64,000 bases of DNA. It comes from an uncultured Candidatus Melainabacteria bacterium (lineage in GTDB: Bacteria; Cyanobacteriota; Vampirovibrionia; Gastranaerophilales; Gastranaerophilaceae). The notes under the pieces were generated by a model. That model did not search any database and was not told the DNA's origin. It saw only the letters and a list, made by a program, of their open reading frames with translations. This document shows positions 58,635 to 64,000 of this stretch, one piece after another (within the stretch, counting starts at the first letter, position 1; each line of letters begins with the position of its first letter). Where the stretch lies: assembly GCA_934717855.1 (NCBI GenBank), contig CAKUZI010000002.1, positions 1 to 64,000 on the forward strand, read 5' to 3'. A program made the position numbers and the translations under genes.

Positions 58635-60617
58635 CTATAATTGACCACCGCCACCGTCACGGAAGTAATCATAGTGTCTAATATCATCATAGTTGTTAAC
58701 ATATTCTGCTTCAACATTTTTTTGGAATTGAGTTTTTGGAGCAACTGCTGTTGAGCGAGATGCCAACAACGCATCAATATTTGGAGCAAGTGTCAATTCA
58801 AAGTGGAAACGCCCCATTTTACTATATGGTTCATGATAATTTCTTATCAACGGATAGCCCCAATATAGTCTTGCACTTAAATCACCAGGAAGTTGAACTC
58901 TGAAGCCCATACCAAGAGAGGCCGCAAAATAACTTCCTCCGTACACATCTTCAGAAGCTGTTGGGAAAATGCCCGCAGTATCAGCAAACACAGCACCTTT
59001 TACATATTTACCAATAAACGGAATTTTTTCACCTGTTCTAGGGCTGGTAATTTCTCTTGGCAATAGAGGGAACATAAGTTCTCCACTAGCAAAGTAGCCG
59101 TTTTTACCAATCATCAAACCTTCAGAATAACCTCTAACTGTAGCCAAACCACCTGTTTGCATTTGATCTAAGTAAGGAATTTGTTTATCCCCAGGAACAA
59201 CTTGGTAATTACTTCTCAATTGACCAATAACTCCGTGAGAAAAATCATGCAATCTAACTAAACTACCACTATATTTAAAATAGTTGTTATCTCTTTGACT
59301 GTTTAAAATTGGAATTGCATAATAAGCATCTTGGTTAAAATACCAAATACCACGTTTTGTATCTTTTCTCATTTGCAAAGCAAATTCCAAAGATGTTACG
59401 TTATCAACACTCTTAATCCAATTATCAAGGATTGAAACATCAGAGTATGTTCTAGCTCTTTTATAATTTGCAGCCACATAAGTTTTTAATTCAAAACCAG
59501 GCTTTCTAACAATCGGTTGAGAATAATACAATGAATATTGATATGCATTACTACCAATTCCTAAATCTCTCAAATCGCCATATTTGATTTTAGCAAATGT
59601 AGATGAATACATAAACCCAACACGACCGTCTTTTTTATTTACCGGGAAGTTATAATCAGCAAACGGGCTCTGTGCACCTTTAGAGAAATAAGACCCTAAA
59701 GACATTCTATCACGGTGACCAAACAAGCTGTCTGCATACAACATAGCACCACCACGTAGGCTACCTGTATTATAACGACCAGCGTTATCCATAATACCCA
59801 TTACGTGGAACGGGAAGTTTTCATCCGCTACAAGTTCAATATCTGTTGTCCCAGGTTTTTGACCTGCTTTTAAGTTCGCAGATAATTTTACACCTTCATT
59901 ATATCTGTTGAAATCCAAAACATCTTTTTCCAGTTCAACAATATCAAACAATTGCCCTTCTTTTTCAGGCAGTCTTCTTGTAATATAGCCATCTTTAGTC
60001 CATTTGTTTTGTTCAACCGTAATATTACCAATTTTACTTTCTGTCAAAGCGATGTAAATGTGACCATTTTCAACAGTTTGTTCCGGCAAAAATGCACGTG
60101 CTGTAACAAATCCTTTTTCTGCATACAAATTGTTGATATTATCAATCGCTTTTTGAATATCTTCAATAAATACATTTCGACCTACCAAAGGTTGAATTGC
60201 TTTATTAATTTCTTCTTTTGTCAAGATTTCTGATGGAGCAACTTCAATTGAATTTACGTAAACACCTTTAGTATTCATTTCTTCAATCGTTGCTTGTTGC
60301 ATAGAACCACCGTTATAGTTTTGAATAACCGTGCTCCCCTCATCTTGTCCGTCTAATTTTTTACGTTGTTGATAATATTTATAATCTTCAGTTCTGTAAT
60401 TATCCTGAGATTTTTCACGCAAGTAGTTGCTATCGTGCATTTGGTTCATACCTGCCTGATTTTGAGCATTCATCACATCTTGATAGGTATAACCTGCCTG
60501 TTGCATAACACCATTATAGCCACCGTAAAGGTCAGCAAATGCAGGGGTAATAGACGCAGAAAGTGCAAAAGCTGTACACAAAATCATGATCTTTGTTTTG
60601 GAATTAATCTTTTTCAT
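58635..60617 (-). CDS. ShlB/FhaC-type TpsB outer-membrane transporter (two-partner secretion)
   Basis: 660 residues. Signal peptide 1-28 ('ILCTAFALSASITPAFA'). A POTRA domain (~120-200) has 'ILTKEEINKAIQPLVGRNVF' and 'NINNLYAEKGFVTARAFLPE'. A 16-strand beta-barrel follows, with the L6 motif 'QTGGLATVRGYSEG'. The barrel seems to end at 'GRFHFELTLAP', but ~50 further residues follow, rich in Tyr and Asp and ending in Gly4-Gln-Leu. Omp85 proteins normally stop at the last strand. No TpsA substrate gene adjoins. RBS AAAGGTG. Confidence 0.92.
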   Translation of the reverse strand: MKKINSKTKIMILCTAFALSASITPAFADLYGGYNGVMQQAGYTYQDVMNAQNQAGMNQMHDSNYLREKSQDNYRTEDYKYYQQRKKLDGQDEGSTVIQNYNGGSMQQATIEEMNTKGVYVNSIEVAPSEILTKEEINKAIQPLVGRNVFIEDIQKAIDNINNLYAEKGFVTARAFLPEQTVENGHIYIALTESKIGNITVEQNKWTKDGYITRRLPEKEGQLFDIVELEKDVLDFNRYNEGVKLSANLKAGQKPGTTDIELVADENFPFHVMGIMDNAGRYNTGSLRGGAMLYADSLFGHRDRMSLGSYFSKGAQSPFADYNFPVNKKDGRVGFMYSSTFAKIKYGDLRDLGIGSNAYQYSLYYSQPIVRKPGFELKTYVAANYKRARTYSDVSILDNWIKSVDNVTSLEFALQMRKDTKRGIWYFNQDAYYAIPILNSQRDNNYFKYSGSLVRLHDFSHGVIGQLRSNYQVVPGDKQIPYLDQMQTGGLATVRGYSEGLMIGKNGYFASGELMFPLLPREITSPRTGEKIPFIGKYVKGAVFADTAGIFPTASEDVYGGSYFAASLGMGFRVQLPGDLSARLYWGYPLIRNYHEPYSKMGRFHFELTLAPNIDALLASRSTAVAPKTQFQKNVEAEYVNNYDDIRHYDYFRDGGGGQL

Positions 60618-60882
60618 TTATTCACCTTTTACTAAGTTTTCAAAAAATATATATTTTTTAAGTCCGGTCAATTTTAATTTTTGCGCTTTTGGTGTAAAAT
60701 AAAAAGAATATTTTAATTTTTATTACAAAAAATTAATAAAAATTAACTTTTTGCACAAGAATTATATGACCTGCTATTATTATATTAATTTTTTAATACG
60801 TTGTAAATACATACAAAAAAAAATCATTCTTTTGTTGTAGAATATTATTAAAAAATCAAACACACAGTGTAAGGGAGAAAAT

Positions 60883-61344
60883 ATGAACAAAAAAATTAAA
60901 TTTTTAACAGTAGGTTTATTAACTTTCGTAGCTGGGATGGCTTTCAGCAACTTTGCAATGTCTGACGTTCCATCTAAAATTGCAGTAGTTGACGTTCAAC
61001 AAGTAGTTAATTCTTCTTCTCAAGTTCAAGCTTTGAAAAAAGAACAACAAGCTAAAATGAAAGAAGTTGTTGCTTTTGTTGAAAAAGCAAGAAAAGACGT
61101 TGCTGGGACTACTGATGTTAAGAAAAAACAAGCTTTGGAAGAAAAATATAACAAAGAATTAAACAACAAAAAAACAGCAATGGATAAAAGTTATTCAGAT
61201 AAACTAAATGCAATCGACACAGCAATTTCAAAACAAATTGAAAACCAAGCGAAATTAGGCGGATACGATATTGTATTAGCTAAAGGTGTTGTTCTTTACG
61301 GTGGTTCTGATATTACAGAAGCCGTAAAAAAAGCTGTTAAATAA
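60883..61344 (+). CDS. skp: OmpH/Skp-family periplasmic chaperone
   Basis: 153 residues. Signal peptide (~1-27, 'FLTVGLLTFVAGMAFSNFAM'), then 'KIAVVDVQQVVNSSSQVQAL' and a long charged helical hairpin ('KKEQQAKMKEVVAFVEKARK'), the tentacles that hold unfolded outer-membrane proteins. The C-terminal 'GYDIVLAKGVVLYGGSDITE' is standard. RBS AGGGAG. It is divergent from the TpsB gene, whose barrel protein is a plausible client. Confidence 0.92.
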   Translation: MNKKIKFLTVGLLTFVAGMAFSNFAMSDVPSKIAVVDVQQVVNSSSQVQALKKEQQAKMKEVVAFVEKARKDVAGTTDVKKKQALEEKYNKELNNKKTAMDKSYSDKLNAIDTAISKQIENQAKLGGYDIVLAKGVVLYGGSDITEAVKKAVK

Positions 61345-61364
61345 GTTATTATAAATTTAGCACT

Positions 61365-61395
61365 AAAAAAGCTCCTCTGTTTGAGGAGCTTTTTG
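61365..61395 (+). terminator. Terminator of skp
   Basis: Stem gctcctc/gaggagc flanked by A6 and T5, pentanucleotide loop. Confidence 0.9.
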
Positions 61396-61408
61396 TATTA
61401 TTTGGTTT

Positions 61409-61864
61409 CTACTTTTTATTTTTTACTTTTTGGGTAAGGTTTTCAATTTTTCTATATACATTGCGCAAAAAACTGTCTTCATAATTCTGTTTTACTCTTC
61501 GAACGTATTGTGTTCCTTCAGAAACATCTTCAATAACAAATGGTTTTGATTTTGAGTTCACAGTTGAAGATTTTGGATCAGCAGGAACAAGACTAAATCC
61601 ATATTTTTTTGTTTTCAAATCTTCTACAACAATTTGTAATTGTTTTTTAAACCCACTTGCAATTCCAGGAAATGTCTCCATAAAATCATTTTCCAATAAA
61701 CGTTGTCCACCATAAACATCAATACTTATTTTTTTATGCTTTGCATAATTTTCTAACATCCCTCTCGCACTTTCCAACGATTTCGCAGACTCAGCCGGCA
61801 TCCCGTCAGCATGTATATTTACAAATTTCGGTTTGAATCGATTTAGTATACTTTGAACTTTCAT
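61409..61864 (-). CDS. Unknown 151-residue protein
   Basis: No family recognised. 'MKVQSILNRFKPKFVNI' resembles the opening of other unknown proteins here (basic, short, then F), but the F-x-G motif itself is lacking. The rest is mixed alpha/beta with 'RGMLENYAKHKKISIDVYGG' and a basic C-terminus ending 'QKVKNKK'. RBS AAAGGAG. Single gene between skp and nth. Confidence 0.7.
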   Translation of the reverse strand: MKVQSILNRFKPKFVNIHADGMPAESAKSLESARGMLENYAKHKKISIDVYGGQRLLENDFMETFPGIASGFKKQLQIVVEDLKTKKYGFSLVPADPKSSTVNSKSKPFVIEDVSEGTQYVRRVKQNYEDSFLRNVYRKIENLTQKVKNKK

Positions 61865-61910
61865 ATTTAACTCCTTTTTTTATCCAAAAACATAAACATA
61901 ATTTTTTTTG

Positions 61911-62540
61911 CTACAAAATTTTATTGCAATAATCTTTTATAGGACATTCTTCACATTTTGGTTTTATTGGCTTGCAGACATTTTGCCCGTGTGTCACCAT
62001 CAATGTATTTATGTCAATCCAATATTTTATCGGCAATTTTTCTCTCAACGCAAACTCTGTTTCCTCCGGATTTTTTGTTTTTACGTAACCTATCCTATTA
62101 AAAATTCGATGAACATGAACATCTACACAAATTGCCGGTTCATTAAAACCTCTTGAAATTGTCAAATTAGCTGTTTTCCTGCCAACTCCATTAAACTTGC
62201 ACAACTCTTCGATTGATTTCGGAACTAGCGAGTTATAGTTTTCAACCAATATTTTTGAAAGCTCCACAATTTGCTTCGCTTTATTCGCATAAAACCCTAC
62301 AGGATAAATTGTTTTTTCAAGTTCTTTTACATCACAATTTGCAAAATCTTTAGGAGTTTTACCAAGTTTTAACATCCTTAATGTCGCAGGATAAGTTGTT
62401 TTGTCATTAGTTCTGAGACTTAAAATACACGCAATCAAAACTAAATATGGGTCATTAAAACTATCCATCAACCCGACAAAATCGCTTTTCGGCTGGTCAG
62501 CCTTTTTCAACAATTCAACTATCTTATCTATATTAATCAT
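61911..62540 (-). CDS. nth: Endonuclease III
   Basis: 209 residues from the ATG at 62540. DNA glycosylase/AP lyase for oxidised pyrimidines. The helix-hairpin-helix 'LCKFNGVGRKTANLTI' contains the catalytic Lys, 'AICVDVHVHRIFNRIG' the catalytic Asp, and the C-terminus the [4Fe-4S] ligands C-x6-C-x2-C-x5-C ('CKPIKPKCEECPIKDYC'). A TTG start at 62558 is possible but TATAAT overlaps it. Confidence 0.95.
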   Translation of the reverse strand: MINIDKIVELLKKADQPKSDFVGLMDSFNDPYLVLIACILSLRTNDKTTYPATLRMLKLGKTPKDFANCDVKELEKTIYPVGFYANKAKQIVELSKILVENYNSLVPKSIEELCKFNGVGRKTANLTISRGFNEPAICVDVHVHRIFNRIGYVKTKNPEETEFALREKLPIKYWIDINTLMVTHGQNVCKPIKPKCEECPIKDYCNKIL

Positions 62541-62546
62541 GTTTTT

Positions 62547-62552
62547 ATTATA
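62547..62552 (-). promoter_or_regulatory. -10 box TATAAT six bases before the nth ATG
   Basis: Minus strand TATAAT, AAAAAC, ATG, with no RBS; predicts a leaderless mRNA. No convincing -35. Confidence 0.55.
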
Positions 62553-62631
62553 TTGCAAATAAACTTTATTAAAAATCTTTTTATGCTAAAATAAATCAGT
62601 AATTGACTAAATTTTTTGAAAGGATATGAAT

Positions 62632-63906
62632 ATGAACAAAGTTGTTGTTGGCGCTCAATGGGGTGACGAGGGAAAAGCTAAAATTACCGACTTATTAGCA
62701 AGCGATGCTGATTTGATTATCAGATACCAAGGAGGCTGTAACGCAGGGCACACAGTCGTTGCGCACAACAAAACATTCAAATTTCACCTTATTCCATCCG
62801 GAATTTTATACAAAGGAAAAACTTGCTTTATAGGAGCAGGAACAGTTATTTTACCGGAATATTTTGAAGAAGAAATTCAAGGACTTATTAAAGAAGGTAT
62901 TGACGTTTCCGGTTTAAAAATCAATCCTTTAGCATCAATTACAATGCCGTACCATACAGAAGTTGACGGCTACAGCGAAGATACAGCTAAAAAAGGAAAA
63001 ATCGGAACAACAAAAAAGGGGATTGGACCTACTTACACAGATAAAATGGCTCGTATCGGGTTAAAAGTCCAAGATTTATATTCTCCTGAACTTTCAGAAA
63101 AATTAGACATTATTCTTCCAATCAAAAACAAAACTTTGAAAGAAGTTTACGGTTTAAAAACATACTCTAAAGAAGAAGTTTTAGAACTTTGTAAAAAATA
63201 TGCAGAAATCTTCAAACCTTACGTTTGTTTTGATTGGCAAAAAGTTTTGGAAGACGCTAAACGTGACAAAAAAGCGATCCTTTTTGAAGGCGCACAAGGG
63301 GTTATGCTCGACATAGATTACGGAACATATCCTTTTGTAACCTCTTCTAACCCAATCGGGGGCGGAGCTTCAACAGGATCCGGCTACGGCCCTACAATGA
63401 TTGACGAAGTTATTGGGGTTGCAAAAGCTTATGTAACAAGAGTTGGCGAGGGGCCTTTTGTAACTGAACTTACCGACGAAATAGGCGAAAAAATTCAAAA
63501 AATCGGACACGAATTTGGCGTAACAACAGGACGTCCTCGTCGTTGCGGATGGTTTGATGCTGTAATCATGAAATACGCAGTGTTGGTTGGCGGTTTAACG
63601 TCAATCGCACTTACTAAAATCGACGTATTTGATACTTTTGATGAAATTAAAGTTTGTACAGCTTACAAAGACACTCGCGATGGCAAAATTTACACAAGCT
63701 ATCCGACAGATGTATTTATTCACAAGTATTTAGAACCGGTTTACGAAACACACAAAGGCTGGAACCAAGACATCACAAGCATTAAAGAATATGAAAAGCT
63801 TCCAGAAAATGCAAAAAAATATCTTGCCAGATTAGAAGAATTACTTGAAGTTCCAATTTCAATAGTTAGCGTTGGGCCTGACAGAGATCAAACCATTTTT
63901 AAATAA
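62632..63906 (+). CDS. purA: Adenylosuccinate synthetase
   Basis: 424 residues. Couples GTP hydrolysis to AMP synthesis from IMP and aspartate. 'VVGAQWGDEGKAKITDLLA' is the P-loop, 'GCNAGHTVV' the signature, 'KKGIGPTYTDKMARIGLKV' and 'GVTTGRPRRCGWFDAVIMKY' the IMP/Asp sites, and 'ALTKIDVFD' the guanine-binding TKxD. AAAGG lies 8 bases before the ATG at 62632; the ATG at 62626 is too close. Confidence 0.98.
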   Translation: MNKVVVGAQWGDEGKAKITDLLASDADLIIRYQGGCNAGHTVVAHNKTFKFHLIPSGILYKGKTCFIGAGTVILPEYFEEEIQGLIKEGIDVSGLKINPLASITMPYHTEVDGYSEDTAKKGKIGTTKKGIGPTYTDKMARIGLKVQDLYSPELSEKLDIILPIKNKTLKEVYGLKTYSKEEVLELCKKYAEIFKPYVCFDWQKVLEDAKRDKKAILFEGAQGVMLDIDYGTYPFVTSSNPIGGGASTGSGYGPTMIDEVIGVAKAYVTRVGEGPFVTELTDEIGEKIQKIGHEFGVTTGRPRRCGWFDAVIMKYAVLVGGLTSIALTKIDVFDTFDEIKVCTAYKDTRDGKIYTSYPTDVFIHKYLEPVYETHKGWNQDITSIKEYEKLPENAKKYLARLEELLEVPISIVSVGPDRDQTIFK

Positions 63907-64000
63907 ATATTAATTAACATTCAAAGAATTAGCAATTTTTTCTATATTCATGTTTTTATATACATGTGTTTAGAATAAATTCGATTAATGGTGTAAATAA

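Noticed and set aside
1..64000. CRISPR arrays, prophage or insertion sequences
   Set aside because: No regularly spaced repeats, transposase or integrase motifs, or phage structural genes were recognised.

Overview
The window is AT-rich bacterial chromosome and reads like an uncultured gut cyanobacterial relative of the Gastranaerophilales type (Vampirovibrionia, formerly Melainabacteria). The assignment is an inference. It rests on a double-membrane gene set (WaaA/KdtA, Skp, a TpsB-type outer-membrane porin), two 'FTLxEVLITLG'-type pseudopilins without an adjacent secretion operon, low GC, and many large proteins of no recognised family. No rRNA, CRISPR array, insertion sequence or prophage was seen. 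One tRNA (Leu, CAA) is present.

Layout. 0-4.4 kb: end of clpC, waaA, an unknown coiled-coil protein, a secreted carboxypeptidase-regulatory-like protein and tRNA-Leu. 4.6-6.9 kb: three small unknowns, one with a possible caspase-like His/Cys pair. 6.9-23.8 kb: a surface-glycan locus. A run of 14 minus-strand genes with overlapping or abutting ends combines a CDP-3,6-dideoxyhexose pathway (rfbF, rfbG, rfbH) plus an acetolactate-synthase-like ThDP enzyme with a GDP-type legionaminic acid pathway (legB, ptmE, legC, an N-formyltransferase, neuB); neuC lies beside it on the other strand. 24-34.6 kb: uridine-kinase-like protein, YhcH, half a transketolase, a TagA/WecB-type transferase, mazG, and an electron-transfer operon (NfnA/PyrK-like, a Cys-rich 60-residue protein, EtfB, EtfA). 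34.7-46.3 kb: unknown large proteins, pnp, a pseudopilin, a matrixin-type protease, two HNH-like paralogues, and a protein combining GHKL-ATPase-like and HExxH motifs. 46.3-64 kb: tsaB/tsaE, a GGDEF protein, yebC, a membrane-anchored glycogen-synthase-like protein, nupC, a second pseudopilin, bioA/bioD, TpsB, skp, nth and purA.

Three patterns cut across the annotation. (1) There are two 10-base G/C homopolymers. One lies inside the GHKL/HExxH gene, where a one-base slip in either direction stops translation at once. The other lies between a well-formed promoter/start and an open frame running into a pseudopilin, where gain of one G would fuse the two. Both look like phase-variation switches. 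(2) Six otherwise unrelated, mostly unrecognised proteins carry a short [VIL]-x-F-[GTK]-[GAS] motif after a low-complexity N-terminus, suggesting a shared sorting or processing signal. (3) Five genes have a perfect TATAAT exactly six bases before ATG and no Shine-Dalgarno, and one more has TAAAAT at that distance, pointing to leaderless mRNAs.

The glycan locus is consistent with an envelope carrying a 3,6-dideoxy (possibly two-carbon-branched) sugar and an N-formylated legionaminic-type nonulosonate. The CMP-nonulosonate synthetase, the RfbH reductase partner and export genes are not in the window.
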